Shown: positions 15,790-26,191, counted from the stretch's first letter. The stretch is DNA of 53,164 bases from Bacteroidota bacterium (GCA_003249935.1 QKHT01000121.1:1-53164), one strand, 5' to 3'. Made by a program: numbers and translations. The notes: a model not told the origin generated them from the letters alone.

Positions 15790-18087
15790 TTATTCATCTT
15801 TTAGAATACGCAATCGGGCAAATTTGAGTAATAAAGTTTTTTGCCCGGTTTTATCAAATTCTATAACAGCTTTTATATCGCCATTGGTTTCAATTCGCAC
15901 AACAGTTCCAAACCCGAAAGTGGCATGTTCTACTCTTTGATTAACTTGTATGAGTGCCGGAATGTCGGGAGAAAAGTTGGTTTTTTCATCATTTTTGCCT
16001 TTTGCATGCGATAACGGTGTTCGCTTACTCAATCCACCGGTGGCTACAACAGGCCGATCGTTACGCTGAATACGCTTTATTGGTTCGGTCGTATTACTTA
16101 ATCCTTTGGTGTTAAGTGAAATATCAACCGGCAAATCGAGAAATACGGCATCAATGTCTCTTATAAACCGCGATGGTGTGCAGTAGGCATATTGGCCAAA
16201 TTTGCCACGCGACTTGGCAAATGTAAGGAAGCAAATTTCACGGGCCCGTGTCACGGCAACATAAAATAAGCGTCGTTCTTCCTCAAGTCCGGCCGGAGAA
16301 TCTAACGTACGGGCCGACGGAAACAGTTCTTCTTCCATGCCTACAACAAATACATGCTTAAACTCCAACCCTTTGGACGAATGAATGGTCATAAGGGTTA
16401 TTTTGTTAAATTCACCCTCTTCTTCCTTGTCCTGATCGGTGAGCAGAGATACTTCCTGCAAAAAGTCAATGAGGCTGTTTTCGTTGCCTTCCTCTTTTTT
16501 TTGTGCACAGAATTCGTTTACCGCATTAATAAGTTCTTCGAGGTTTTCTTTGCGACTTAGGCTTTCGGGGCTTTTGTCGTTGCTAAATTCGGCAAGTATA
16601 CCGCTCTCTTGTAGTACTTTCTGAACCACTTCGGCTGCATCGAGAGTGTGCATCGACTCCCTGAAATGATCTATCATATGGGCAAATGCCTCTAATCTGG
16701 CAATGGTTGAATTATTGATACCGAGGTTGTAGTTGCGGATCATACCAATGGCATGAAATATACCTACATTTTCGTCCTGAGCCAGCGCATCGAGTTTGCT
16801 TAGGGTCGTATCGCCAATACCTCTTGGCGGATAGTTTATAACCCGCTTCAATGCTTCGTCGTCGTTTTGATTTACAGCTAACCGCATATAAGCCAGCAAA
16901 TCTTTAATTTCCTTGCGTTGGTAAAATGAGAGTCCGCCATAAATTTTGTATTCGAGATTGCGTTTGCGCAGAGCCTCTTCAAAATGCCGCGATTGTGCAT
17001 TGGTGCGGTAGAGAATGGCAAAGTCGCGCAGTTCGCAATGGTCGCGCATATGCATTTCGAAAATCGTATTGGTAACGATGTAAGCTTCTTCGATATCCGA
17101 GTACGCACTCAATACCGTTATTTTACTTCCCGCCGGGTTCGATGAAAAGTTGTTTTTTTCGAATTGATTACTGTTTTTTGCAATGAGGCTGTTGGCTGCT
17201 TTTACAATATTTTGAGTACTGCGATAGTTTTGGTCGAGTTTAAAAATCTTGCACCCGGCAAAATCATTGGGGTATTGTAAAATATTGTCGACCCGAGCCC
17301 CCCGAAATGAATAAATACTTTGAGCATCGTCGCCCACTACGCAAATGCGTTGGTGTACTTCGGCTAATTTCTTTATAATCAGATATTGAGCCATGTTGGT
17401 GTCCTGATACTCATCGACCAAAATGTACTGAAACACGTTGCGATATTTTGCAAGAATTTCGGGATGATCGCGAAACAAAAGATTGGTGTACAAGAGTAAA
17501 TCGTCGAAATCCATAGCACCTGCTTTCTTGCACCTGTTAAAATAAATGGCATATATGTCCTGAACCCGGGGCATCCGGTTCATTACATCGGCTTGTACTA
17601 TTTTTACATTGTTGGCATAACCCTCCGGCGTAAGTAAATTGTTCTTTGCTAAAGAGATACGACTTTGAATGTGGCTGGCTTTATAAATCTTATCGTCGAG
17701 TTTAAGCTCTTTTACAATTGTTTTTATCAACGATTTTGCATCGCCGGTATCGTATATCGTAAACGACTGCGGAAATCCGATGGTTTTGGCTTCGATGCGC
17801 AGAATGCGGGCAAACAGCGAATGAAAAGTGCCCATCCACAGGTTTTTTGTCTCTTTTTTTCCGGCTAACTGGGCAATACGCTCTTTCATTTCGCGTGCTG
17901 CCTTATTGGTAAATGTAAGTGCCAGAATAGTTGCGGGATCAACCTTATTATTTAACAAATACGCTATTTTGTAGGTCAACACCCTTGTTTTGCCCGAACC
18001 GGCACCGGCTAATACCAGCGATGGCCCTTCGATAAACTCTACTGCGGCACGCTGCGCTTCATTCAAATCTTCGAGAATATTACCCAC
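15790..18087 (-). CDS. uvrD: ATP-dependent DNA helicase UvrD/PcrA (SF1A)
   Basis: 3'-to-5' helicase for nucleotide excision and mismatch repair and for clearing proteins from DNA. Motifs: Walker A AGAGSGKTR near residues 26-34, TFTNKAAREM, motif II DEYQDTN, motif III GDDAQSIYSFRGA, motif IV QNYRST, motif V TIHSSKGLEF and motif VI FYVAVTRAR. The C-terminal segment VNQRVEHATFGFGTV is the Tudor-like RNA-polymerase-binding domain of PcrA. The frame is open to a TTG at 18111, but that codon sits inside a TACCTTTG promoter box, so I chose the GTG at 18087 (765 residues). PcrA and UvrD are the same family here. Confidence 0.94.
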   Translation of the reverse strand: MGNILEDLNEAQRAAVEFIEGPSLVLAGAGSGKTRVLTYKIAYLLNNKVDPATILALTFTNKAAREMKERIAQLAGKKETKNLWMGTFHSLFARILRIEAKTIGFPQSFTIYDTGDAKSLIKTIVKELKLDDKIYKASHIQSRISLAKNNLLTPEGYANNVKIVQADVMNRMPRVQDIYAIYFNRCKKAGAMDFDDLLLYTNLLFRDHPEILAKYRNVFQYILVDEYQDTNMAQYLIIKKLAEVHQRICVVGDDAQSIYSFRGARVDNILQYPNDFAGCKIFKLDQNYRSTQNIVKAANSLIAKNSNQFEKNNFSSNPAGSKITVLSAYSDIEEAYIVTNTIFEMHMRDHCELRDFAILYRTNAQSRHFEEALRKRNLEYKIYGGLSFYQRKEIKDLLAYMRLAVNQNDDEALKRVINYPPRGIGDTTLSKLDALAQDENVGIFHAIGMIRNYNLGINNSTIARLEAFAHMIDHFRESMHTLDAAEVVQKVLQESGILAEFSNDKSPESLSRKENLEELINAVNEFCAQKKEEGNENSLIDFLQEVSLLTDQDKEEEGEFNKITLMTIHSSKGLEFKHVFVVGMEEELFPSARTLDSPAGLEEERRLFYVAVTRAREICFLTFAKSRGKFGQYAYCTPSRFIRDIDAVFLDLPVDISLNTKGLSNTTEPIKRIQRNDRPVVATGGLSKRTPLSHAKGKNDEKTNFSPDIPALIQVNQRVEHATFGFGTVVRIETNGDIKAVIEFDKTGQKTLLLKFARLRILKDE

Positions 18088-18108
18088 TATTAATCTGTTT
18101 TGGAGTTC

Positions 18109-18116
18109 CAAAGGTA
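18109..18116 (-). promoter_or_regulatory. -7 box of the uvrD promoter
   Basis: TACCTTTG on the minus strand (18116 to 18109). No clear -33 TTG at the best spacing. It overlaps the most upstream possible start codon of the helicase, which excludes that start. Confidence 0.6.
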
Positions 18117-18311
18117 ATAAAATAACCCCTGTTTTTGTTGGGCTGAACCAATAGATATATGATTGGAATTTGTTGATGAAACATTAAAAGGTTGATAATC
18201 TGATTTTTGTAGATTAAGAATTCGTTTAAGGTATTGTTGAACGCTGCCTTTAAAATAGTATGGTTTTTTTTATTATTTGTTCAATCGGGTTCGCAATTAA
18301 CCAAAATAGAT

Positions 18312-18319
18312 TATTTTTG
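18312..18319 (+). promoter_or_regulatory. Probable -7 box upstream of glyS
   Basis: TATTTTTG on the plus strand, 33 bases before the glyS ATG. I see no TTG at the usual -33 spacing. Confidence 0.45.
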
Positions 18320-18352
18320 TGCTTTCATAAAAAAAACGATAGATAAGCTGTT

Positions 18353-19903
18353 ATGTCAGATGATGTTTTTAAAAAGCTCGTTTCTCACTGTAAAGAGTAC
18401 GGCTTTGTGTTCCCTTCGAGTGAAATTTATGATGGCCTCGGAGCGGTTTATGACTACGGTCAGTTGGGTGTTGAGTTAAAAAACAATATTAAAAAATATT
18501 GGTGGGACAGTATGGTGCTACTTCACGAAAACGTGGTGGGCATCGATTCTGCAATTTTTATGCATCCCACCATTTGGAAAGCATCCGGCCATGTTGATGC
18601 TTTTAACGATCCGCTTATCGACAATAAAGATTCAAAAAAACGTTATCGTGCCGATGTTCTTATCGAGGAACTAATGGCGAAATACGACGATAAAATTGAA
18701 AAGGAAGTTGAAAAAGCACGCAAAAAATTTGGCGACTCATTCGACGAAACTGTTTTTAAAGAAACCAATCAACGTGTACTCGAAAATGTTGCAAAACGTA
18801 ACGAAATTCATAATCGTTTTGTAAAAGCACTTAACGATAGCGATTTGGTCGAACTTAAAGCTATTATCGAAGATTACGAAGTGGTTTGCCCGGTTTCGGG
18901 TACTAAAAACTGGACTGATGTACGGCAATTTAATCTAATGTTCAGTACCGAAATGGGATCAACTGCCGATGGTGCACTCAAAATATATTTGAGACCCGAA
19001 ACAGCTCAGGGTATTTTTGTTAACTACCTTAATGTACAAAAAACCGGACGCATGAAAATTCCGTTCGGTATTGCCCAAATTGGTAAAGCATTCCGTAATG
19101 AAATTGTGGCCCGTCAGTTTATCTTCCGTATGCGCGAATTTGAACAGATGGAGATGCAATTCTTTATTCGTCCCGGCAGCGAGATGGAATGGTTCGAAAA
19201 ATGGAAAAACATCCGCATAAAATGGCACAAAGCACTTGGATTTCCCGAGAGAAAATACCGTTTTCACGATCACGATAAATTGGCACATTATGCCAATGCT
19301 GCTACTGATATCGAATTCGAAATGCCATTTGGATTTAAAGAGGTGGAAGGCATCCACTCGCGTACCGATTTCGACCTTTCGCAACACGAAAAATTTTGCG
19401 GCAAAAAGCTTCAGTATTTCGATCCTGAATTAAATCAGTCGTATACTCCTTATGTTATCGAAACATCAATTGGTGTGGATCGTATGTTTCTTAGTATGAT
19501 TGCCGCTTCGTATTGCGAAGAGGAGGTTGGTAGCGATGATAAAAAGGATACACGTGTTGTGCTTAAACTTCCGGCTGTGCTTGCACCTATTAAACTCGCG
19601 GTTTTGCCGTTGGTGAAAAAGGATGGTATGCCCGAAAAAGCCCGCGAAATAATTAATAACCTTAAGTTCGAGTTTAATTGTCAGTACGACGAAAAAGATA
19701 GTATTGGAAAGCGATATCGTCGTCAGGATGCGATTGGTACGCCATTTTGTGTTACCATCGACCATACAACACTCGAAGATAATACTGTAACCATAAGGTA
19801 TCGTGATACCATGATGCAGGAACGTATCAATATTTCTGACTTACAAAGTATTATTGGTGAACAAGTTAGCATGAAAAATTTGTTCCGTAAAATTATGGAA
19901 TAG
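18353..19903 (+). CDS. glyS: Glycine--tRNA ligase (single-chain, alpha2-type class II)
   Basis: Charges tRNA-Gly. The protein (516 residues) is the eukaryote/archaeal-like alpha2 GlyRS, not the alpha2-beta2 type of E. coli: it opens with CKEYGFVFPSSEIYDGLGAVYDYG, has motif 2 around GKAFRNEI and RMREFEQMEMQFF, motif 3 with SIGVDRMF and the C-terminal anticodon-binding domain (VLPLVKKDGMPEKAREI). The long insertion after residue 80 is normal for the family. ATG at 18353 fits the conserved N terminus. It is transcribed alone, with a terminator after the stop codon. Confidence 0.96.
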   Translation: MSDDVFKKLVSHCKEYGFVFPSSEIYDGLGAVYDYGQLGVELKNNIKKYWWDSMVLLHENVVGIDSAIFMHPTIWKASGHVDAFNDPLIDNKDSKKRYRADVLIEELMAKYDDKIEKEVEKARKKFGDSFDETVFKETNQRVLENVAKRNEIHNRFVKALNDSDLVELKAIIEDYEVVCPVSGTKNWTDVRQFNLMFSTEMGSTADGALKIYLRPETAQGIFVNYLNVQKTGRMKIPFGIAQIGKAFRNEIVARQFIFRMREFEQMEMQFFIRPGSEMEWFEKWKNIRIKWHKALGFPERKYRFHDHDKLAHYANAATDIEFEMPFGFKEVEGIHSRTDFDLSQHEKFCGKKLQYFDPELNQSYTPYVIETSIGVDRMFLSMIAASYCEEEVGSDDKKDTRVVLKLPAVLAPIKLAVLPLVKKDGMPEKAREIINNLKFEFNCQYDEKDSIGKRYRRQDAIGTPFCVTIDHTTLEDNTVTIRYRDTMMQERINISDLQSIIGEQVSMKNLFRKIME

Positions 19904-19927
19904 GTTTTAATAACATGATTCAATATT

Positions 19928-19963
19928 AAGGGATTTTACATTTACTCGTAAAGTCCCTTTTTT
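19928..19963 (+). terminator. Terminator of glyS
   Basis: A 12-bp stem (19928-19939 with 19948-19959, one G-U pair), eight-base loop, then a T-run to 19963. Confidence 0.85.
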
Positions 19964-20152
19964 GTGCTTTGATGGTAAATGTTCAAAAATAATTAATGTG
20001 TTGTATATCAATGATATATTATGTGCACTTTTACTTTAACCACAATTAACGAAATTTTTCACTAATTGATAAGTAATTGAATATAATGTAGTTAATGGCA
20101 TTTTAGTTGTTTTTCGCAATTTTTCATCCTTTTTTTAATTAAAACTATGAAC

Positions 20153-20160
20153 TATATTTG
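20153..20160 (+). promoter_or_regulatory. -7 box of the PEP carboxykinase promoter
   Basis: TATATTTG at 20153-20160, giving a leader of about 70 bases. The -33 element is not recognisable. Any start codon before the predicted transcription start can be excluded. Confidence 0.55.
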
Positions 20161-20235
20161 GCCTTTCAAAATTTACGGCATGTTTGTAAACTGCCTCAAA
20201 TCAATCTGAAGAGGTTAAATTTAAAATATATCATT

Positions 20236-22023
20236 ATGACAAGTAACAAAAAATTGTTAGCATGGGTAGAAGAGTGGGTTGCATTGTGCCAGCCTGCGAG
20301 TGTTTATTGGGTTGATGGTTCGGCCGAAGAAAACCAACGTCTTATGGACGAAATGGTGGCTTCAGGTATGGCTACCAAACTCAACGAGGAAAAACAACCC
20401 GGTTCTTATGCTTTCAATTCAGATCCATCGGATGTGGCACGTGTAGAAAACCGTACTTACATCTGTACTGAAAACGAAGGTGATGCCGGTCCGACAAACA
20501 ATTGGATGGCACCATCGGAGATGAAGGCGATACTTCGCGAAAAGTACAGAGGTTGTATGAAAGGTCGTACAATGTACGTGATTCCATTCAGCATGGGCCC
20601 ACTCGGTTCAAACATTGCTAAAATTGGTATCGAAATTACCGATTCGGCTTATGTAGTTGTAAACATGCGGATCATGACCCGTATGGGTAAAGCGGTTCTC
20701 GATATTCTTGGTGAGGGCGATTTTATTCCATGTGTACACTCGGTAGGTTCGCCATTGGCCGAAGGTCAGCAGGACTCTAAATGGCCATGTGCACCAATCG
20801 AAGAAAAATACATTTCGCACTTCCCCGAAACTGCCGAAATTTGGTCGTTTGGCTCGGGATACGGCGGTAATGCACTGCTTGGAAAAAAATGTCTTGCATT
20901 GCGTATTGCATCGTATATGGCCAAACAAGAAGGCTGGATGGCTGAACACATGTTAATTATGGGTATCACTAATCCAAAAGGGGTTAAAAAATATATTGCT
21001 GCTGCATTCCCAAGTGCTTGTGGTAAAACAAACTTAGCTATGCTTATCCCTACTATTCCGGGTTGGAAAGTAGAAACCGTAGGTGATGATATTGCCTGGA
21101 TGAAATTTGGTGCCGATGGTCAATTGTACGCAATTAACCCCGAAGCCGGTTTCTTTGGTGTAGCTCCGTTTACTTCTATGGCAACCAACCCGAATGCCAT
21201 GATTTCTACAAAAGCAAACACCGTATTCACCAACGTTGGTATTACACCCGATGGCGATATTTGGTGGGAAGGTATTGGCCACGATTGTCCTGAAGGTACC
21301 ATTACCTGGAAAAACAAGGTTTATGATCCTGCTTCGGGTGAACCAGTTGCGCATCCAAACGCACGTTTTTCGGCACCAGCCATGCAGTGCCCTGCCATTG
21401 ATGCAGATTGGGAAAATCCTGCCGGCGTGCCTATTTCGGCATTCCTTTTCGGCGGTCGTCGTCCTTCTACTGTACCTTTGGTATATCAATCGCTTAACTG
21501 GAATCATGGTGTGTTTATGGGTTCGGTTGTTGGCTCTGAAGTTACAGCAGCAGCTATCGGTCTTAAAGCCGGTGTACGTCGCGATCCATTTGCAATGCTC
21601 CCATTCTGTGGATACCACATGGGTGACTATTTCCAACATTGGATTAATATTGGTAAAAATGCACCGGATGCAACCAAATTACCTAAAATATTTAATGTAA
21701 ACTGGTTCCGTAAAAGTGACAGTGGTAAATGGTTATGGCCCGGTTTTGGTGAAAACATGCGCGTACTTGAGTGGATTTTTAACGCTTGCGATAATGCAGT
21801 TGAAACCATTGAAACACCAATTGGTAAGGTTCCAAACAAAAAAGACATCAATCTTGCAGGTATCGAAGAGGTTGCTGCCGATATGGACGAATTGCTTGCT
21901 GTTGAAAAAAGTAAATGGCTTGATGAATGTGCTTTGATCGAAGAACATTATGCAAACTTTGGCGAGCGTATTCCTGCCGAGCTTGTTGCTGAATTTGAAG
22001 CACTTAAAGCTCGTTTGGCTTAA
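20236..22023 (+). CDS. pckG: Phosphoenolpyruvate carboxykinase (GTP)
   Basis: Interconverts oxaloacetate and PEP with GTP/GDP. The 595-residue protein is the GTP-type enzyme: it has kinase-1a [39 protein letters not shown] and the PEPCK-specific loop [15 protein letters not shown]. The frame is open for 26 codons upstream, but those lie in and just after the promoter box, so ATG 20236 ([15 protein letters not shown]) is the start. Monocistronic: the terminator follows by 22 bases. In anaerobic Bacteroidota this enzyme often works in the carboxylating, succinate-forming direction (family knowledge). Confidence 0.96.
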   Translation: MTSNKKLLAWVEEWVALCQPASVYWVDGSAEENQRLMDEMVASGMATKLNEEKQPGSYAFNSDPSDVARVENRTYICTENEGDAGPTNNWMAPSEMKAILREKYRGCMKGRTMYVIPFSMGPLGSNIAKIGIEITDSAYVVVNMRIMTRMGKAVLDILGEGDFIPCVHSVGSPLAEGQQDSKWPCAPIEEKYISHFPETAEIWSFGSGYGGNALLGKKCLALRIASYMAKQEGWMAEHMLIMGITNPKGVKKYIAAAFPSACGKTNLAMLIPTIPGWKVETVGDDIAWMKFGADGQLYAINPEAGFFGVAPFTSMATNPNAMISTKANTVFTNVGITPDGDIWWEGIGHDCPEGTITWKNKVYDPASGEPVAHPNARFSAPAMQCPAIDADWENPAGVPISAFLFGGRRPSTVPLVYQSLNWNHGVFMGSVVGSEVTAAAIGLKAGVRRDPFAMLPFCGYHMGDYFQHWINIGKNAPDATKLPKIFNVNWFRKSDSGKWLWPGFGENMRVLEWIFNACDNAVETIETPIGKVPNKKDINLAGIEEVAADMDELLAVEKSKWLDECALIEEHYANFGERIPAELVAEFEALKARLA

Positions 22024-22044
22024 TTCGCCGATATTTTATAGTAT

Positions 22045-22079
22045 AAAGGGCCTTCCGAAAACCGGAAGGCCTTTTTTTG
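22045..22079 (+). terminator. Terminator of pckG
   Basis: An 8-bp perfect GC-rich core stem (22050-22057 with 22063-22070), extended by further A/G-C/T pairs, five-base loop, and a run of seven Ts. Confidence 0.92.
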
Positions 22080-22153
22080 TATATCTGCGATATTTTGTGA
22101 ATGCTTTGCCATAATTTTAACTTAAACCGGTTATGATATTTATAGGATTAAAT

Positions 22154-22161
22154 TACTTTTG
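22154..22161 (+). promoter_or_regulatory. -7 box upstream of the DUF2867-like gene
   Basis: TACTTTTG, 13 bases before the start codon. No good -33 partner. Confidence 0.5.
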
Positions 22162-22174
22162 CAACGAGAAATAA

Positions 22175-22702
22175 ATGGACATCATAAAAATGTTGGAAGA
22201 TAAAGGTGAATCTGAATTGGCATTGAAAAGGGATTTGTATGATTATTATTACGAATATGCGGTGATCGTAAATGATAAAATTGAAAATCCCAAATTAGTA
22301 ATGGAAGCGTTTTTTATGTCAATGCCTAAATGGATGGTTTTTCAAATTGATTTCAGGAATACGATTGGTGCAGCTTTGGGATTTAAACCCCGCCCGGTGG
22401 TTCAATCGAAAGAGGAATTAGCTGAAATGATTAAGCTAAGACATGAGTTTTACCGCATTGAAAAACAGAGCTTTGATGAAATTATTCTGTGTGAGGAAGA
22501 TCATTTTTTAAAGTTCAAAATTGCATTTAAACTTATACCAGCAGCAACTTCAACAAGGGTTTTGTGTACTTCGGTTGTGAAATTTAACGGAAGAAGAGCC
22601 AAATATTATTTTAAACTTGTTCATTCGTTCCACGAAAAAATGGTTCGGTATCAGATGAATCGCTTGCACAATTTTTTACCTATGGTTAACGATAAATCGT
22701 AA
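22175..22702 (+). CDS. Conserved protein of unknown function, possibly DUF2867-like
   Basis: A 175-residue soluble protein with no signal peptide or membrane segment. Visible marks are DYYYEYAVIVNDKI, FMSMPKWMVFQIDFRNTIG, ALGFKPRP and a C-terminal half rich in beta-forming stretches (STRVLCTSVVKFNGRRAKYYF). The alternation of a short helix, W/R-rich core and strands recalls the DUF2867/SRPBCC-like fold, but I hold that only loosely. It has its own promoter box and is followed 66 bases later by mfd, which also has its own promoter, so it is probably transcribed alone. No function proposed. Confidence 0.75.
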   Translation: MDIIKMLEDKGESELALKRDLYDYYYEYAVIVNDKIENPKLVMEAFFMSMPKWMVFQIDFRNTIGAALGFKPRPVVQSKEELAEMIKLRHEFYRIEKQSFDEIILCEEDHFLKFKIAFKLIPAATSTRVLCTSVVKFNGRRAKYYFKLVHSFHEKMVRYQMNRLHNFLPMVNDKS

Positions 22703-22719
22703 TCTTTTTAAAATGGTTA

Positions 22720-22751
22720 TTGGTAATACTTAATGGTTATCGTTACCTTTG
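22720..22751 (+). promoter_or_regulatory. mfd promoter
   Basis: TTG at 22720-22722, a 21-base spacer and TACCTTTG at 22744-22751, 17 bases before the GTG start. Confidence 0.75.
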
Positions 22752-22768
22752 CATAAAATTTTTCCTGG

Positions 22769-25700
22769 GTGAAAATAGATTCAATACAAGCATACTACCA
22801 ACAGCATACACAACTATCAGCCGTTTTAAATGCGGTTCAAAACAAAACATTTCCAATTGCTTTATCGGGTTTGTCGGGTTCATCACCAGCTGTGTTATTG
22901 AGTTTGATAACGCAAAGTTTGGGGGGCTCGTGCCTTATTGTTTGCGAAGATAAAGAAAGGGCTGCCTACTTTTTGAACGATATTGAGGCTCTTTCTGAAG
23001 GCGTTCATGCGATGTTTTATCCTTCGTCCTTTCAACGATCCATCAAATTTGGTAAAACAGATCCCGGAAGTATCATCTTGCGAACCGATGCTTTACGTGC
23101 CATTACGCAAAACGAGCGCGTAGTCATTGTAACTTATCCGGAAGCATTAATGGAAAAAGTTATAGCACCTGATGCCTTACAAAGCCGAATTCTGAAAATG
23201 AAAAAAGGCGAGAAACTCAATTTCGCATTTGTACACGAATTGCTCGAAGAATTTGGCTTTGAACGTGTTGACTTTGTGTACGAACCCGGACAATATGCCT
23301 TGCGCGGTGGTATAATCGATGTATTTTCATATTCAAACGAATATCCGGTTCGTGCCGATTTTTTTGGAGACGAAATCGAGAGCCTTCGACGTTTTGATAT
23401 TGATAATCAACTTTCGATAGAAATTATCGAAGAAGTGACCATTATTCCGGATGTAAGAGCAATAAAACAGGATGAATTTGCTTCGTTTGCCGATTTGCTC
23501 AATAAAAATTGGACGCTGCTATTGCCCGATATGGCCAATTTGGTTGAAAATTTGCATGCCCTATATGCTGATATTGTTAAATATAAACCAATTGAAGCAT
23601 GCGATGAGGTGGAGATGTGGCCGCTTGATAATCCGGAATTATTGGTTGATAAATTGCATTCCCTTCAACTCATCGAATGGCAGTCACCAATGCATCGGGA
23701 TATTAAATTCGATACAGCACCACAGCCAAGGTTTCAAAAGAATTTCGAACTTCTTTTTCAGGATGTGGAAAACAGAAATATTGCAGGCTACAAAATTCAT
23801 ATTCTGTCGAATAGCGAAAAGCAGATTGAACGATTACGCGATATTTTTGCTACATCGCCCAAACATTTGTCGTTTACTGCCGTAAGCCATACTTTGCACG
23901 AAGGCTTTATTGACCACGAAATTAAATGCTGTTTTTATACCGACCACGAAATATTTGAGCGCTACCATAAATTTGTGCTGCGTTCCGAAAATTTAAAAAG
24001 TAGTGCTGCTGCGTTCACAATTAAGGAGTTAAGCCAGTTCAATCCCGGCGATTTTGTTGTGCATATCGACCATGGCGTAGGGCGTTTCGACGGTTTGGCC
24101 CGAACCGAAATAAACGGGCATATGCAAGAAGTGGTGCGATTGTCGTTTCGTGATGGCGACGTGTTATTTGTTTCGATACAATCGTTGCATAAACTTTCGA
24201 AATACAAGGGTAAAGAGGGTGAGCCGCCTGCGGTGAGCAAACTTGGTAGTGGAGCATGGCAAAAGCTAAAGGATAGAACCAAATCGAAAGTTAAGGATAT
24301 TGCCCGCGATTTAATTAAGTTGTATGCTAAACGACGATCGGAAAAGGGGTTCTCATTTTCTGCCGATAATTATTTGCAAAAAGAACTTGAAGCTTCGTTT
24401 ATTTATGAAGATACTCCCGACCAGTATAAAGCTTCACAAGCAACTAAAGAAGATATGGAACGCGACATCCCAATGGACCGGTTGGTTTGTGGCGACGTGG
24501 GTTTTGGGAAAACTGAAATTGCTATTCGCGCGGCTTTCAAAGCAGCTTGCGATAATAAGCAAGTGGCTGTTTTGGTGCCTACAACGATACTTGCTTTTCA
24601 GCATGCCAGAACCTTTAAAGAACGTTTAAAGGATTTTCCGGTTACTGTCGACTATGTTTCGAGGTTCAGAACGGCCTCAGAAACAAAAGAAATTTTGCAG
24701 AAAGTGGCCGATGGAAAAATTGATATTCTTATAGGTACGCACAAACTTGCATCGAAGGAAGTAAAGTTTAAGGATCTTGGACTGATGATTATTGACGAAG
24801 AACAAAAGTTTGGCGTGGCAATAAAAGAGAAGTTGAAGGTTATGAAAGTTAATGTTGATACGCTTACCCTTACGGCAACACCGATTCCGCGTACACTGCA
24901 ATTTTCGCTTATGGGTGCCCGCGACTTGTCGGTGATGCAAACACCGCCACCTAACCGTTTTCCTATACAAACCGAGGTTCATACATTTAATGAAGATATT
25001 ATTCGCGAAGCAATTTATTACGAACTCGATCGAAACGGTCAGGTGTTCTTTATTAATAACCGTATTTCGAATCTGGTTGAACTCGAAACATTGATTAAGC
25101 GTCTTGTGCCCGGTGTGCGTTGTGTTTGTGCTCATGGACAAATGGATGGCAAAAAACTCGAAGAGCTGATGCTGGGCTTTATAAGTGGCAAATACGATGT
25201 ACTCATTGCAACGGCCATTATCGAATCGGGATTAGATATTCCGAATGCAAATACAATAATTATTAATGATGCTCAAAATTTTGGTTTGAGCGATTTGCAC
25301 CAGTTACGCGGAAGGGTCGGTCGGTCGAACAAAAGGGCTTTTTGTTACTTATTGGCCCCGCCAATGTCGGTGCTTCCGGCCGATTCGCGCCGAAGATTAG
25401 TAGCCATTGAAAGTTATTCGGAACTTGGTAGCGGCTTTCAGATTTCGTTGCAGGATTTGGATATAAGAGGTGCTGGTAACTTATTGGGTGCCGAGCAAAG
25501 TGGCTATATTGCCGATATTGGTATCGAAACGTACCATCAGATTTTGAATGAAGCAGTACTCGAGTTAAGGGATGAAGAATTCGGCGATATTTTTTCACCG
25601 GAACAATCCGATTTAGCCGACCATGCATGGGTTAAAGATTGCAATGTGGAAACCGATATGCCACTTATGTTTCCGTCGGAATATATCAACAATACCCCGG

Positions 25701-26095
25701 AGCGCATTGCACTTTACCGCGAACTCGACAATATTTCTAACGAAGAACAACTTACAAAATATGTCGAAAGACTTACCGACAGGTTCGGTCCGCCCCCCAC
25801 AGAGGCATGGCAACTCATCGAGGTGCTTCGCTTACGTTGGTTGGCCGAAAAACTTGGTATCGAAAAAATAACATTACGAAACAATCGGTTGCACGCCTAT
25901 TTTATTTCGAACCCGCATTCACCATTTTATGGTACGGCTTTGTTTCAGAGTATTTTACAAAAGTTACATAAAGGTTTTTTTGGGGCAAAACTCAGGGAAT
26001 CCAACGATAAACTTGCAGTAATCATCCCAAATGTAAGCGCAATACCACAAGCCATACAATTACTCAATCAGTTGCACGAAATGGTTCAAAGCTAA
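22769..26095 (+). CDS. mfd: Transcription-repair coupling factor Mfd
   Basis: Removes RNA polymerase stalled at lesions and recruits UvrA. The 1108-residue protein has the UvrB-like N-terminal part (FVYEPGQYALRGGIIDVFSY), the CarD-like RNA-polymerase-interaction domain near residues 425-490 (GDFVVHIDHGVGRFDGL), a RecG-like translocase with Walker A CGDVGFGKTE, motif II DEEQKFGV, TATPIPRTLQFS and QLRGRVGRS, the TRG motif (LDIRGAGNLLGAEQSG), and the C-terminal UvrA-occluding domain. The start is GTG 22769, giving VKIDSIQAYYQQH. Full length for the family. The next gene, a nuclease fusion, begins under 100 bases downstream from its own promoter. Confidence 0.97.
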   Translation: MKIDSIQAYYQQHTQLSAVLNAVQNKTFPIALSGLSGSSPAVLLSLITQSLGGSCLIVCEDKERAAYFLNDIEALSEGVHAMFYPSSFQRSIKFGKTDPGSIILRTDALRAITQNERVVIVTYPEALMEKVIAPDALQSRILKMKKGEKLNFAFVHELLEEFGFERVDFVYEPGQYALRGGIIDVFSYSNEYPVRADFFGDEIESLRRFDIDNQLSIEIIEEVTIIPDVRAIKQDEFASFADLLNKNWTLLLPDMANLVENLHALYADIVKYKPIEACDEVEMWPLDNPELLVDKLHSLQLIEWQSPMHRDIKFDTAPQPRFQKNFELLFQDVENRNIAGYKIHILSNSEKQIERLRDIFATSPKHLSFTAVSHTLHEGFIDHEIKCCFYTDHEIFERYHKFVLRSENLKSSAAAFTIKELSQFNPGDFVVHIDHGVGRFDGLARTEINGHMQEVVRLSFRDGDVLFVSIQSLHKLSKYKGKEGEPPAVSKLGSGAWQKLKDRTKSKVKDIARDLIKLYAKRRSEKGFSFSADNYLQKELEASFIYEDTPDQYKASQATKEDMERDIPMDRLVCGDVGFGKTEIAIRAAFKAACDNKQVAVLVPTTILAFQHARTFKERLKDFPVTVDYVSRFRTASETKEILQKVADGKIDILIGTHKLASKEVKFKDLGLMIIDEEQKFGVAIKEKLKVMKVNVDTLTLTATPIPRTLQFSLMGARDLSVMQTPPPNRFPIQTEVHTFNEDIIREAIYYELDRNGQVFFINNRISNLVELETLIKRLVPGVRCVCAHGQMDGKKLEELMLGFISGKYDVLIATAIIESGLDIPNANTIIINDAQNFGLSDLHQLRGRVGRSNKRAFCYLLAPPMSVLPADSRRRLVAIESYSELGSGFQISLQDLDIRGAGNLLGAEQSGYIADIGIETYHQILNEAVLELRDEEFGDIFSPEQSDLADHAWVKDCNVETDMPLMFPSEYINNTPERIALYRELDNISNEEQLTKYVERLTDRFGPPPTEAWQLIEVLRLRWLAEKLGIEKITLRNNRLHAYFISNPHSPFYGTALFQSILQKLHKGFFGAKLRESNDKLAVIIPNVSAIPQAIQLLNQLHEMVQS

Positions 26096-26177
26096 CATGT
26101 TGGCTTTAGTTTTGTTTTTCTTTCGGTTGAACCATTTTTGCGCCCTGTGTGGGTTTGATTCTGTGGTTCGTAATGGT

Positions 26178-26185
26178 TATCTTTG
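26178..26185 (+). promoter_or_regulatory. -7 box directly before the exonuclease-GIY-YIG gene
   Basis: TATCTTTG ends six bases before the ATG at 26192, so the transcript would start at or next to the start codon. A TTG at 26183 within this box cannot be the translation start. Confidence 0.6.
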
Positions 26186-26191
26186 CAATTA

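Larger units (their letters stand above)
19904..20235 (+). other. Gene-free region upstream of the PEP carboxykinase gene
   Basis: 332 bases, AT-rich. It holds the glyS terminator (19928-19963) and the PEPCK -7 box (20153-20160). About 185 bases between them show no gene or clear structure. Confidence 0.7.

Noticed and set aside
20158-20235. N-terminal extension of PEP carboxykinase
   Set aside because: The extra 26 codons begin inside the -7 box and are not like the enzyme's conserved N terminus.
21034-21639. Minus-strand gene opposite pckG
   Set aside because: About 200 open codons antisense to conserved PEP carboxykinase motifs; the product is rich in Cys, Arg and His with no family resemblance.
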